Notes under the pieces: model-generated | The model's input: the letters and a program-made list of their open reading frames with translations, nothing else | What the model was told of the DNA's origin: nothing | Database searches by the model: none | Made by a program: the position numbers and the translations under genes | Assembly (NCBI GenBank): GCA_020201435.1 | Contig: JAIVGS010000030.1 | Location: forward strand, 1 to 33,805 | Origin: Myxococcales bacterium | Lineage (GTDB): Bacteria; Myxococcota; Myxococcia; Myxococcales; 40CM-4-68-19 | Direction of reading: 5' to 3' | DNA length: 33,805 nt | Shown: one piece after another, positions 6,777 through 23,184 of the stretch | How the letters are laid out: each line of letters opens with the position of its first letter | Position numbering within the stretch: position 1 is the first letter of the stretch

Positions 6777-7333
6777 ACACGCAAATGGCAGACGAGAAGA
6801 AGATCGACAAGAAGTGGTACGTGGTCCACACGTACTCGGGCTTCGAGAACAAGGCGAAGAAGTCGCTCGAGGAGAAGATCAAGCAGAACCAGCTCGAGGA
6901 GTACTTCGGCGACATCCTGATCCCGATGGAGAACGTCGTCGAGATGGTGAAGGGCGAGAAGCGCGCGTCGAAGCGCAAGTTCTTCCCCGGCTACATCCTG
7001 GTGCAGATGGAGCTCAACGACCGCACCTGGCACCTGGTGAAGAACACGCCGAAGATCACCGGCTTCGTCGGCAACGCCACCAAGCCCCCGGCGGTCAGCG
7101 AGCACGAGATCGCCCGGCTGACGACGCAGCTTTCCGAAGGTGCGCTCAAGCCGAAGCCGAAGGTCGAGTTCGAAGAAGGCGACAACGTCAGGGTCGTCGA
7201 CGGGCCGTTCAGCAATTTCAACGGGACCGTCGAGGAAGTGAATCCGGACAAGGGCCGCGTCCGCGTGCTGGTCTCGATCTTCGGCCGCGCGACTCCGGTC
7301 GAGCTCGACTTCATGCAGGTGGAGAAAACTTAG
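6773..7333 (+). CDS. nusG: Transcription termination/antitermination factor NusG
   Basis: 186 aa from the GTG at 6773, which overlaps the secE stop, or 182 aa from the ATG at 6785 ([19 protein letters not shown]). The ATG product is closer to the usual NusG N-terminus and neither start has a good Shine-Dalgarno, so the start is open. The NGN domain ([20 protein letters not shown], and [20 protein letters not shown]) binds RNA polymerase. The C-terminal KOW domain ([23 protein letters not shown]) is the site that, in other bacteria, contacts Rho or ribosomal protein S10. The length is normal. Confidence 0.96.
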   Translation: MNTQMADEKKIDKKWYVVHTYSGFENKAKKSLEEKIKQNQLEEYFGDILIPMENVVEMVKGEKRASKRKFFPGYILVQMELNDRTWHLVKNTPKITGFVGNATKPPAVSEHEIARLTTQLSEGALKPKPKVEFEEGDNVRVVDGPFSNFNGTVEEVNPDKGRVRVLVSIFGRATPVELDFMQVEKT

Positions 7334-7339
7334 GATTCC

Positions 7340-7372
7340 GTGGGAGGCCGCTCAAACGGCCGTTTGCACCAC
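7340..7372 (+). promoter_or_regulatory. L1-type leader hairpin before rplK
   Basis: GTGG (7340-7343) pairs with CCAC (7369-7372), and GGCCG (7346-7350) pairs with CGGCC (7357-7361). A GA and a GTTTGCA internal loop lie between. The GTGGGAGG...CCAC form is the known L1-binding site type that mimics the 23S rRNA site and lets L1 repress rplK-rplA. The AAGGAG Shine-Dalgarno follows within a few bases. Confidence 0.7.
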
Positions 7373-7387
7373 TGAAGGAGCAGTTCA

Positions 7388-7849
7388 ATGGCGAAGAAAA
7401 TCACAGGAATGGTGAAGCTCCAGCTTCCCGCCGGAAAGGCGAACCCCTCGCCGCCGGTCGGGCCGGCGCTGGGTCAGCACGGCGTCAACATCATGGGCTT
7501 CTGCAAGGAGTTCAACGCGCAGACCCAGGCGCAGGCCAAGGAGGGCCTGATCGTCCCGGTGCTGATCACCATCTACTCCGACCGCTCGTTCACCTTCATC
7601 GTCAAGACGCCGCCCGCGGCGATTTTGATCAAGAAGGCGCTCGGCCTGCACACCGAGAAGAAGAAGGGCTCCGGCGCGCACAAGCCGGGCAAGGAAAAGG
7701 TCGGGACGCTCAAGAAGAAGCAGCTCGAGCAGATCGCGAAGACCAAGATGCAGGACATGACCGCCGGAACGCTCGAGGCGGCGATGAACTCGATCGCCGG
7801 GACCGCGCGCTCGATGGGCGTCGACGTGGAGGGCCGCGACAATGCCTAG
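7388..7849 (+). CDS. rplK: 50S ribosomal protein L11
   Basis: A 153-aa protein, slightly longer than the usual 141-145 because of a C-terminal extension ending in [11 protein letters not shown]11 binds the GTPase-associated region of 23S rRNA and takes part in factor binding and the stringent response. The N-terminal proline-rich segment [24 protein letters not shown] is the thiopeptide/helix-58 contact region, with the usual prolines present. The C-terminal rRNA-binding domain is [17 protein letters not shown] onward. The gene overlaps rplA by 8 bp. An L1-type leader and a strong AAGGAG precede it. Confidence 0.97.
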   Translation: MAKKITGMVKLQLPAGKANPSPPVGPALGQHGVNIMGFCKEFNAQTQAQAKEGLIVPVLITIYSDRSFTFIVKTPPAAILIKKALGLHTEKKKGSGAHKPGKEKVGTLKKKQLEQIAKTKMQDMTAGTLEAAMNSIAGTARSMGVDVEGRDNA

Positions 7850-8555
7850 GCATGGGAAGAAGTTCCTCGCGGCCTCCAAGCTGATCGACGTCAACAAGCG
7901 CTATTCGGTCGACGAGGCCTGCGCGCTGGTGGGCCAGACTGCCGCGATGACCAAGCGGAAGTTCGATGAGACCGTCGACGTCGCGATCAAGCTCGGCGTC
8001 GATCCCAAGCACGCCGACCAGATGGTCCGCGGCGCGGTCGTGCTGCCCCACGGAATCGGCAAGACCGTGAAGGTCGCCGTCTTCGCCAAGGGCGACAAGG
8101 CCCGCGACGCGCAGGACGCCGGGGCGGACATCGTCGGCGCCGAGGACCTCGCCGCCAAGGTCCAGGAAGGATTCATGGATTTCGACGTCGCCATCGCGAC
8201 GCCGGACATGATGGGCGTGGTCGGCCGGCTCGGCAAGGTGCTCGGTCCCCGCGGCCTGATGCCGAACCCGAAGGTCGGAACCGTCACCGCCGACGTGGCC
8301 AAAGCGGTCCGCGAGTCGAAGGCCGGCAAGGTCGAATTCCGGGTCGAGAAGGCCGGAATCGTCCACGTGCCGGTGGGCAAGGCCTCGTTCGAGGCCAAGA
8401 AGCTGCAAGACAACGTCAACGCGATCCTCGACACCATCATGCGGGCCAAGCCGGCGACGGCGAAGGGCACCTATCTCAAGGGAGTTTCGGTGAGCACCAC
8501 GATGGGCCCGGGCATCAAGCTGGATACAGGGGTCATTACCGCTGCTCACAAGTAG
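7842..8555 (+). CDS. rplA: 50S ribosomal protein L1
   Basis: A 237-aa protein of normal length. L1 forms the mobile stalk near the ribosomal E site and represses its own operon through the leader before rplK. The family signature [22 protein letters not shown] lies at about residues 127-147. The start ATG at 7842 overlaps the rplK end by 8 bp. A family 1 palindromic repeat begins inside its TAG stop codon. Confidence 0.97.
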   Translation: MPRHGKKFLAASKLIDVNKRYSVDEACALVGQTAAMTKRKFDETVDVAIKLGVDPKHADQMVRGAVVLPHGIGKTVKVAVFAKGDKARDAQDAGADIVGAEDLAAKVQEGFMDFDVAIATPDMMGVVGRLGKVLGPRGLMPNPKVGTVTADVAKAVRESKAGKVEFRVEKAGIVHVPVGKASFEAKKLQDNVNAILDTIMRAKPATAKGTYLKGVSVSTTMGPGIKLDTGVITAAHK

Positions 8556-8592
8556 TCGGGGGGTCCAGGGGGGAGCGAGCTCCACCCTGGTG
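8554..8592 (+). repeat. Dispersed palindromic repeat, family 1, copy 2
   Basis: Matches 5732-5770 except for two positions and is in the same orientation. The stem is CCAGGG/CCCTGG plus GGAG/CTCC around a CGAG loop, with one G-A mismatch. It starts in the rplA stop codon and lies before the L10-type leader. A further small GGCCC/GGGCC hairpin follows at about 8595-8607. Confidence 0.85.
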
Positions 8593-8673
8593 GAGGCCCG
8601 GAGGGCCGGATCGAAGAGGGTTTCTTCAGCGGCAGAGCGGGAATGGCTGGGAGACTGAACTGACACTTTCGCA

Positions 8674-8755
8674 AGTCCTGGTCGCAGACAGCGGGTGGAG
8701 TGCGATTCCTTAATCTCCCGCCGAGACCTGAGCTGGGCCAGGGACGACACAGCGC
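8674..8755 (+). promoter_or_regulatory. L10-type ribosomal leader before rplJ
   Basis: The leader contains CAGACAGCGGG, then CTTAATCTCCCGCCGAGACC. GCGGG pairs with CCCGC, and the segment shows the AGACAGC...TTAAT...GCCGAG pattern of the L10(L12)4-binding leader known from many bacteria. An outer stem GTCCTGG / CCAGGGAC (about 8675-8681 with 8739-8746) closes it. L10-L12 binding is expected to repress rplJ-rplL. The rest of 8593-8673 shows small hairpins only. Confidence 0.75.
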
Positions 8756-8773
8756 AGAAAAGGAGGTGAAGGC

Positions 8774-9292
8774 ATGCAGCGCAACGAGAAGCAGGATCTG
8801 ATCGGCGCACTCCGCGCCAAGATGGAGAAGTCCGTCATCGCCATCGCGGTGGGGTACAAGAACATCAACGCCGAAGCCACCGTGAAGCTCCGGAAGACCT
8901 TCCGGGAAAACAAGGTGGACTACAAGGTCGTCAAGAACACCCTGGCGCGGCTCGCGGCGAAGGGAACACCGCTCGAGAAATTCACTGAAAGTCTCGACGG
9001 CCCCAACGCCATCATCCTTGGTTACGACGACGTCGTGGCACCCGCCAAGGTGCTGCGCGACGTTCTCAGGGAGCAGGGCGAGAAGATGACCGTCAAGGCC
9101 GGCGTCGTCCAGGGCAACCTGGTGGACGCCAAGGGCCTCGCAGCGCTCGCGAACATGCCCGGTCTGCCGGAGCTTCGCGGGATGCTCGTCGGCATGATCG
9201 CCGCTCCTGCATCGCGGCTGGTTCGCCTGCTCAACACGCCGGGCGGACAGCTCGCTCGAGTGCTGAAGGCGAAGTCCGAGAAGGCGGCCTAG
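8774..9292 (+). CDS. rplJ: 50S ribosomal protein L10
   Basis: A 172-aa protein. L10 anchors the L7/L12 stalk to 23S rRNA. The N-terminal rRNA-binding domain reads MQRNEKQDLIGALRAKMEK and continues through YKVVKNTLARLAA, a typical L10 segment. The C-terminal helix (SRLVRLLNTPGGQLARVLKAK) binds L7/L12 dimers. The Shine-Dalgarno is AAGGAGGTGA at 8760-8769, a full 10-base match to the usual 16S 3' end, 4 nt before the ATG. The gene is preceded by an L10-type leader, which suggests autogenous control. Confidence 0.97.
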   Translation: MQRNEKQDLIGALRAKMEKSVIAIAVGYKNINAEATVKLRKTFRENKVDYKVVKNTLARLAAKGTPLEKFTESLDGPNAIILGYDDVVAPAKVLRDVLREQGEKMTVKAGVVQGNLVDAKGLAALANMPGLPELRGMLVGMIAAPASRLVRLLNTPGGQLARVLKAKSEKAA

Positions 9293-9381
9293 CGGCTGTC
9301 ACGTCGTTTCCCGAGGAAGTGTGCGGTTTTCAACAATTTCATGCGCCGTCAACGGCGTCACGTTAGAAGGAAGAACCTTTC

Positions 9382-9768
9382 ATGGCTGACCTGAACGCAA
9401 TCGCTGAATCGCTGTCGTCGCTCACCGTCATGCAGGCGGCTGAGCTGGTGAAGATGCTCGAGGAGAAGTGGGGCGTCTCCGCCGCTGCTCCCGTCGCCGT
9501 GGCCGGACCGGCCGCCGGCGGTGGGGCCGCCGCAGCCGCCAAGCCGGCCGAGGAGAAGACGGAGTTCGCGCTCCATCTCCAGGCGGCAGGCGAGAAGAAG
9601 ATCAACGTCATCAAGGAGGTCCGCACGATCACGGGCCTCGGCCTGAAGGAGGCCAAGGACCTCGTCGAAGGCGCCCCGAAGCTGGTCAAGGAGGGCCTCT
9701 CGAAGGAGGACGCAAACAAATTCGCCGAGATGTTGAAGGCGGCGGGTGCCACGGTCGAAATCAAGTAA
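9382..9768 (+). CDS. rplL: 50S ribosomal protein L7/L12
   Basis: A 128-aa stalk protein. The N-terminal dimerisation helices ([28 protein letters not shown]) are followed by an Ala/Gly/Pro-rich hinge (about 35-54) and the C-terminal factor-binding domain ([24 protein letters not shown] and later). It recruits EF-Tu, EF-G and other GTPases. A GAAGGAAG Shine-Dalgarno precedes the ATG. The 89-bp gap after rplJ contains a CGCCG/CGGCG hairpin; the gap after rplL holds a longer one. Confidence 0.97.
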   Translation: MADLNAIAESLSSLTVMQAAELVKMLEEKWGVSAAAPVAVAGPAAGGGAAAAAKPAEEKTEFALHLQAAGEKKINVIKEVRTITGLGLKEAKDLVEGAPKLVKEGLSKEDANKFAEMLKAAGATVEIK

Positions 9769-9794
9769 CCGGGCGCCTTTTGAACCAGACCGGC

Positions 9795-9820
9795 CGGCGC
9801 GGAGATGATCCTCCGCGCCG
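9795..9820 (+). other. Hairpin in the rplL-rpoB gap
   Basis: A perfect 10-bp stem, CGGCGCGGAG / CTCCGCGCCG, encloses ATGATC. No T-tract follows. In E. coli this gap holds an attenuator and an RNase III site that set rpoBC dosage relative to rplJL; a similar role here is inference. Confidence 0.7.
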
Positions 9821-9913
9821 CGCCGGAATTGTCGCTTCGCAAGTTGCCTGCGGCCCGGCGAGGGCCGCGTTGTGATGAAGGATGTCCTAGGGCTTTTCAC
9901 GGGGAGCTATCAA

Positions 9914-14107
<4,194 letters not shown>

Positions 14108-14110
<3 letters not shown>

Positions 14111-14149
14111 CCCCGGCCGCCCGAAGGCGGCTTAGGGGCTACGCTTTTT
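14108..14149 (+). terminator. Terminator-like hairpin between rpoB and rpoC
   Basis: TAGCCCC (14108-14114, including the rpoB TAG) pairs with GGGGCTA (14135-14141). CCGCC (14117-14121) pairs with GGCGG (14126-14130) around CGAA. CGC and five Ts (14145-14149) follow. By form it is an intrinsic terminator or attenuator, although rpoC must be transcribed through it. Confidence 0.6.
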
Positions 14150-14167
14150 AGATTGGAGAGAGACAAA

Positions 14168-18370
<4,203 letters not shown>

Positions 18371-18371
18371 A

Positions 18372-18413
18372 AAGGGGGACACGGAGCGCGCCTTCGCGCA
18401 GCACCATGTCCCC
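18372..18413. repeat. Dispersed palindromic repeat, family 2, copy A
   Basis: 42 bp starting one base after the rpoC stop. The ends GGGGACACGG and CCATGTCCCC pair with one C-A mismatch; the centre is GC-rich (GCGC/GCGC). The reverse complement of 24465-24509 matches closely, including the same mismatch, with three extra bases in the centre. Confidence 0.82.
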
Positions 18414-18425
18414 GACTCGGTACGG

Positions 18426-18464
18426 CGGGCGTCGCGGGAAAACCGCGGCGCCCGTCTCGTTTTT
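18426..18464 (+). terminator. Intrinsic terminator of the rpl-rpoBC unit
   Basis: A 12-bp stem, CGGGCGTCGCGG / CCGCGGCGCCCG (one G-U), encloses GAAAA and is followed by TCTCG and TTTTT (18460-18464). It lies 56 bp after rpoC and just before the next plus-strand gene. Confidence 0.9.
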
Positions 18465-18479
18465 CGGTACGATGTTCGG

Positions 18480-18704
18480 ATGAGGCTCCTTCTGCTGTCG
18501 GTGCTGCTCGCCTGTGCTCACATGAAGGACGACAAGACCGTCTGTGCCGAGTCGCGGAACGTGCGCTGCATCACGAGGACGACCTGCGCCATGGACCGGG
18601 ATCGAGGCTGCCAGGTGTGCCGTTGCGAAGCATTCCCGCTGGAATCTCGCGGCGACGGCAGGATGCCGCCTCCGATCCCGCCGGACCCGGACGATCGCCG
18701 CTGA
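18480..18704 (+). CDS. Small Cys-rich lipoprotein, unknown function
   Basis: A 74-aa protein. Residues 1-12 (MRLLLLSVLLAC) form a short lipoprotein signal with Cys12 as the lipidated residue. The mature part has six more cysteines (22, 30, 36, 44, 47, 49), which suggests disulfides or a metal site, then a Pro/Asp-rich tail (PPPIPPDPDD). A TACGAT box (18468-18473) lies 6 nt before the ATG with no Shine-Dalgarno, so transcription could start right at the ATG, immediately after the rpoC terminator. It converges with the broken permease gene 7 bp away. I recognise no family, and the short length limits confidence. Confidence 0.6.
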   Translation: MRLLLLSVLLACAHMKDDKTVCAESRNVRCITRTTCAMDRDRGCQVCRCEAFPLESRGDGRMPPPIPPDPDDRR

Positions 18705-18711
18705 AGGCGCG

Positions 18712-20839
18712 TCACTCCGCTCGAAGTGATACGGCGGGATCGACTCGCGTGGCCCGGCGCGCCGGGAGCCAGCTCGCGAGCAGCGCGGCGACGACGAGCA
18801 CCCCCGCAGTCGCAGCGAACGTCAGCGGATCGGTCGTGCTCACCTGGTACACGAGCGAGGCGAGCAGCCGCGTCCCCGCGAACGCGCCCGCCACGCCCAG
18901 CGCGACGCCGGCCGCCGCGAGCCGCAGGCCGTACCCGACCACCATCCGCACCACCAGCGACGCATCCGCGCCGAGCGCCATCCGAATCCCGATCTCGCGC
19001 GAGCGCTGTACGACCGAGTACGCCATCACCCCATAGATCCCCACCGCTGACAGCGCCAGCGCCAAGGCCGCGAAAAGACTGAGTAAAGTCATCTGGAACC
19101 GCTGCGCTCCGAGCGAATCGTCCACCACCTGCAGGAGCGTCCGCGGGGCCGAGACCGGCACGTCCTTGTCGATCGCCGCGACCTCCGCGTGGATCGGCTG
19201 GAGCAGCGCGAACGGATCGCCGCTCGCGGCCCGCGCGGTGAGCCGCAGCGATTGCACCGGGTACTGCATGAGCGGCACCGCGATCAGCGGTCCGGGCGCA
19301 CGGTCGAGCCCCGCGGTCCGCACGTCGCCGACCACGCCCACGATCGTCCACGGCCAGTCGCTGTTGCCGACCAGGTTCTTGACGCGGCGGCCGATCGGCT
19401 CGCCCTGCGGGATGAACCTCTGGACGAACGCCTCGTTGACCACCACCGAGTGCGGCGACTTGTCGGTGTCGGTCCACGCCACGTCGCGGCCGCGCAAGAG
19501 GGCAACCCCGAGCGTCTCGATCCAGCCCGGCGTGGTGAAGAGGGCGGATCATCAGCCCCGCTCCCGCCGCCAGCACGAACGCGAGCGCCGTCTCGGTGAC
19601 CACCAGCGCGGTCCGCGCCCGCGAGCGTGAGCTGGTCGCGCCGGCGCCGTTCTTGAGCACGTCCATCAGCGCGGGCCGCGTCAGCTGCAGCGCCGGCGCG
19701 AGCCCCGCGAGCACGCCGGCGGCGATGGTCGCGACCGCCGCGAACGCGAGCACCCCCGAGTCGAGTCGCACCTCGTCGAGCCGCGGCAGCCCCGCCGGCG
19801 CGAGCGCAAGCAGCGCGTTCAGCATCCACGGCGCGGTCAGAACGCCGATCCCGCCGCCGATCAGCGCCAGCGCCATCGCCTCGACCAGCAGATGGCGCAC
19901 CAGCTCGGCGCGGCCGGCGCCGAGCGCGGCCCGGATCGCCAGCTCACGCTGCCGCGCCATCCCGCGCGCGAGCAGCAGGCCTGCCACGTTGGCGCAGGCG
20001 ATCAACAGCGCGAGCAGCACCGCCCCGAAGAGCGCGGTCAGCGCCGGCTTGACCGGACCCACCAGGTCGTCGAGCAGCGGCTGGGCTTCCATCTTCCAGC
20101 CGGCGTGCTCTTCGACCCGTTCGTCGATGCGGGGCGTGAGCAGATCGAGGTCCGCCTGCGCCTGCCGGAGGCCCGCGCCGGGCTTGAGGCGCGCGACGGC
20201 CGTCACCCAGCTCATCCCGCGGAAGTCCTTCTCCTTGCCTTCGAGGGCGAAGGGGACCAGCACTTCCGCCTGGCGCAGCAGCGGAAACCGGAAGTCGGGC
20301 GGCATCACGCCGCCGATCTCGTAGGTGCGGCCGTCGAGCTCGAGCGTCTTGCCGATGACGCCCCGGTCGCCGCCGAACTCGCGCCGCCAGAACCCGTCGG
20401 TGAGAACCGCCGTCCGGGGGCCGCCGGCGAAATCCTCGCCGGCCGAGAGGCCGTGTCCGAACGACGGCTGCACCCGCAGCGTGTCGAAAAAGCTGACCGT
20501 CACCCGGGCGACCCGCAGCGGCACCGGCGAGCCGCGTCCGGTCATCGTGTACCGCTCTGCCCGGATGCCTGCGGTGGATACGAACGAGCTGTTCTCGCGC
20601 GCCACGTCGAAGAAGTCCGGCCCGGAAAAGTTCCAGCGCGTGTCGACGCCGGCCGGCCGCTCGTAGATCCGCACCAGCTCGCCGGGATTCGGCAAGCCGA
20701 GTGGCCGCAGCACGACGCTGCGCAGCACGCTGAAGACCGCGGTGCTGCCGCCGACGCCGAGAGCCAGGACGATGACCGCCGCCGCGGTGAAACCGGGAGC
20801 GCGCGAAAGCGAGCGCAACGCGAGACGAAGGTCGTTCAT
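18712..20839 (-). pseudogene. Broken ADOP-type (FtsX/MacB) ABC permease
   Basis: The N-terminal part from the ATG at 20839 (MNDLRLALRSLSRAPGFTAAA) matches acidobacterial-duplicated-orphan-permease proteins: a first membrane helix, a MacB-like periplasmic domain, then an FtsX domain, up to GAGLMIR near 19544. The C-terminal part is in another frame and resumes as [20 protein letters not shown] from about 19542 to the stop at 18712, with the second periplasmic region and final FtsX helices. The segment that normally joins these (roughly 90 residues by comparison with the usual ~800-aa family) is absent, and the frame changes at the join. No ATP-binding subunit is nearby, as is usual for ADOPs. 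One deletion with frameshift explains it; an assembly error is the alternative. Confidence 0.85.
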
Positions 20840-21006
20840 GGAGCCCATGAGAGGCAAGGTGGGTGCCAGTGAGAACGCCAGTTAAATCAGGTCTTGCGCT
20901 GCGCGATGTGCGATTCCGGGATCGCCTGTCCCGCAGCCGCACACACCATTTTTTTGGTGCCTTCGCGAGCGCCCCGGGTGTCTTGGACGGAAGGAGGTTC
21001 CACCGC

Positions 21007-21672
21007 ATGAAAAAGCTCATCCCGCTCGTTCTCATGGCCGCCGCTTGTAGCGGCTCGAACCTGTCGCTCAGCGTCCGAGCCGGGTCCTCGGCCGCCAGCA
21101 GTGCGAGCTCGCTGACGCTCTCCAACGGCATCGCCGTCAGCCGCATCCGCATCGTCGTGCGCGACATCAAGCTCGAGCGCGCCCGGTCGGCCGACGCCGG
21201 CAACGACGAGCTCGAGGAGCACGAGATGCAGGCCGGCCCGTTCCTCGTCGACCTCTCGGGCACCACGCTCGACAGCGGCGCGCCGGCGCAGCTCGCCGCC
21301 GCCTCGCTCCCGGCGGGCACCTACCGGGAGATCAAGTTCAAGATCCACCGGCCCGAAAGCAGCGAGAGCAGCGACGCCGGCATCCAGGCGATGGCGACCG
21401 CGGGGGCATCGATCGTCGCCGACGGGACCATCGACGGCGCGGCGTTCAGCTTCTCGACGCCGATGGACGTCGAGCAGGAAGTCGAGGGCAGCTTCGACCT
21501 CGCCTCGGGGAGCAACCTGACGCTCAACGTCGACCCGAGCGGCTGGTTCGGCGGCAGCGTCCGTCTCGATCCGCGCGACGCCTCGGTCCGCGGCCAGATC
21601 GAGAGCAACATCCAGCACTCGTTCAAGGCCTTCAAGGACGACAACCACGACGGCCACGACGACGGCGACTAG
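21007..21672 (+). CDS. DUF4382-like lipoprotein
   Basis: 221 aa from the ATG at 21007, chosen for AAGGAGGTT at 20990-20998 and for the lipoprotein signal MKKLIPLVLMAAAC. The frame is open further upstream without homology. The mature part has SRIRIVVRDIKLERA and GPFLVDLSG...LPAGTYREIKFKI, which resembles the pattern of DUF4382 domains; this is recognition by eye, not a search. The tail DDNHDGHDDGD is acidic and His-rich and could bind Ca2+ or other metal. The 167 bp between this gene and the divergent permease hold a CACCA/TGGTG hairpin with a T-only loop (about 20943-20958), but I see no clear promoter there. The function is unknown; an outer-membrane or periplasmic anchor is likely. Confidence 0.78.
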   Translation: MKKLIPLVLMAAACSGSNLSLSVRAGSSAASSASSLTLSNGIAVSRIRIVVRDIKLERARSADAGNDELEEHEMQAGPFLVDLSGTTLDSGAPAQLAAASLPAGTYREIKFKIHRPESSESSDAGIQAMATAGASIVADGTIDGAAFSFSTPMDVEQEVEGSFDLASGSNLTLNVDPSGWFGGSVRLDPRDASVRGQIESNIQHSFKAFKDDNHDGHDDGD

Positions 21673-21710
21673 TCGCGGCCGGCGTCAGCCGGCTTAGCGA
21701 ATACGTTTTT
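21673..21710 (+). terminator. Terminator-like hairpin between convergent genes
   Basis: GCCGGC (21678-21683) and GCCGGC (21688-21693) pair around GTCA. An outer TCGC/GCGA stem follows, then ATACG and TTTTT (21706-21710). It resembles the rpoB-rpoC hairpin in layout and overlaps the stop codon of the minus-strand OmpA-family gene. Confidence 0.6.
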
Positions 21711-23184
21711 ATTTGATCACGTGGAACTCGACGCGGCGGTTCTTCTCGCGGCCGGCCCGGGTCTTGTTCGGCGCTACGGGCTGCGACGGGCCGTAACCGC
21801 GGGCCTCGAGGCGGTCGGCCTTCACGCCGCGGCGGATGAGCGCGCCGACCACCGCTTCGGCGCGCGCCTGCGAGAGCGCGGTATTGGTGACCGCGCTGCC
21901 TCTGTCGTCGGTGTGGCCCTGCACCTCGACCAGCAGCCCGGGATGCTCGCGCAGCACGCGCGCGACCTGGTCGAGCAGCTTGTCCGATCGCTTCTCGATC
22001 CTGGCGCGTGCCGTCGCGAAGTATACTTTATCTAAAATATCGATGCGGTCCTCGCGCAGCACGACGATCTGCTTCTGCGCCGGCGGGCAGCCGTGGTTCG
22101 ACGCCGGGCCTTTCTCGTGCGGGCAGTTGTCGATCCGGTCGGGGATTCCGTCGCCGTCGCTGTCGCGGGTGTCGTCGTCGGCCCACGCCTTGACCCGGGC
22201 GAGCGCGTCGGCCTCGGACGCCTCCACCAGATCGGCGGCCTCGGCGCGCAGGACCGCGTCGCGCGCGTTCGACTCGGACGGCCCGAGCAGCGCGAGCGTA
22301 TTTTCCAGCGCCTGCGCCGCTTCCCGCGCCGCCCGTTCCTGCGCGATCTTCGCGACCAGCTCCTGCAAGCCGGGCTCGGGTCCTTCACGCTTCGGCGGAT
22401 GGCACATCGAGGGCGTATAGCGGACCGCCGCGACAAGCCGCGCCGACGGCGCGCCCAAGGCCTCATCGAGCCGCGTTCCGAAGGCAGCGTCGAACGCGAG
22501 CACGCCGTTCGCGCAGACCGTCGCGCCGGCGCGCCACTCGATCGGCAGGGTCGCCTGCGAAAGGTCGCGAAAGGACGACTGAATTTCGAGCTCCCCGTAC
22601 GCGCGCGCCCGCGGGCTGTACGAAAACGCCGTCCCGAACCGGAGGCCAAGCTCGTTCCCGAGGCGCGCTCCCGCGAAATCCCGCGGCGGCCGAAAGCGCA
22701 GATACGCGTTCTCGAGAAGCTGCCACTGCCCGCGGCGCTGCTCGGCAGATACCAGCGCCTCGCCCACCAGCCGATCGTCGCCGGTGAGCGAGTCCGGCTG
22801 AGCGGTCGGGATCTCGATCGAGAGCTGTCCGGCGACCTGCGACGAGAAGCCGTGCCGTACGCCGAGCCGGATGTCTCCGACGCCGAACCCGGTCGCCGTC
22901 ACCTGGCCGGCCTCGCGCAGCGTCCCGGGCAACTGCGCGAAGAGCTGGAAGTCGTCGTTCAGGCGCGCCGCGAGCTGGACCCATCCACCGAGCCGCCGAT
23001 CGACCCGCGGCGCCCGCCGCACCGGCAGCCACGCTGCGTCGAAGCCGACCTGCAGCTCGAGGGGAAAATCGGGCGACGTCAACGGATGCGCGCCCTCGAC
23101 GCCCAGGAAACCGTCGCTCCCGCTCGCAGGCCGCAACAGCGACAGGTTCACCTGCGCCAGCAGCGCTGCGACGAGAAACGTCAC
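21709..23184 (-). CDS. OmpA-family protein with barrel-like N-terminus and TSP3 linker
   Basis: 491 aa. A short hydrophobic start (VTFLVAALLAQ) acts as export signal. Residues to about 290 look like outer-membrane beta strands (FGVGDIRLGVRHGFSS, LGLRFGTAFSYSPRARAYGELEI). Next come an Ala/Glu-rich helical stretch, a Ca2+-binding TSP3-type repeat (DSDGDGIPDRIDNCPHEKG, near 345-363), and the C-terminal peptidoglycan-binding OmpA domain (VEVQGHTDDRG, LSQARAEAVVGALIRRGV, GYGPSQPVAPNKTRAGREKNRRVEF). It probably tethers the outer membrane to the wall. The GTG start at 23184 overlaps the permease stop (GTGA). Confidence 0.9.
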   Translation of the reverse strand: MTFLVAALLAQVNLSLLRPASGSDGFLGVEGAHPLTSPDFPLELQVGFDAAWLPVRRAPRVDRRLGGWVQLAARLNDDFQLFAQLPGTLREAGQVTATGFGVGDIRLGVRHGFSSQVAGQLSIEIPTAQPDSLTGDDRLVGEALVSAEQRRGQWQLLENAYLRFRPPRDFAGARLGNELGLRFGTAFSYSPRARAYGELEIQSSFRDLSQATLPIEWRAGATVCANGVLAFDAAFGTRLDEALGAPSARLVAAVRYTPSMCHPPKREGPEPGLQELVAKIAQERAAREAAQALENTLALLGPSESNARDAVLRAEAADLVEASEADALARVKAWADDDTRDSDGDGIPDRIDNCPHEKGPASNHGCPPAQKQIVVLREDRIDILDKVYFATARARIEKRSDKLLDQVARVLREHPGLLVEVQGHTDDRGSAVTNTALSQARAEAVVGALIRRGVKADRLEARGYGPSQPVAPNKTRAGREKNRRVEFHVIK

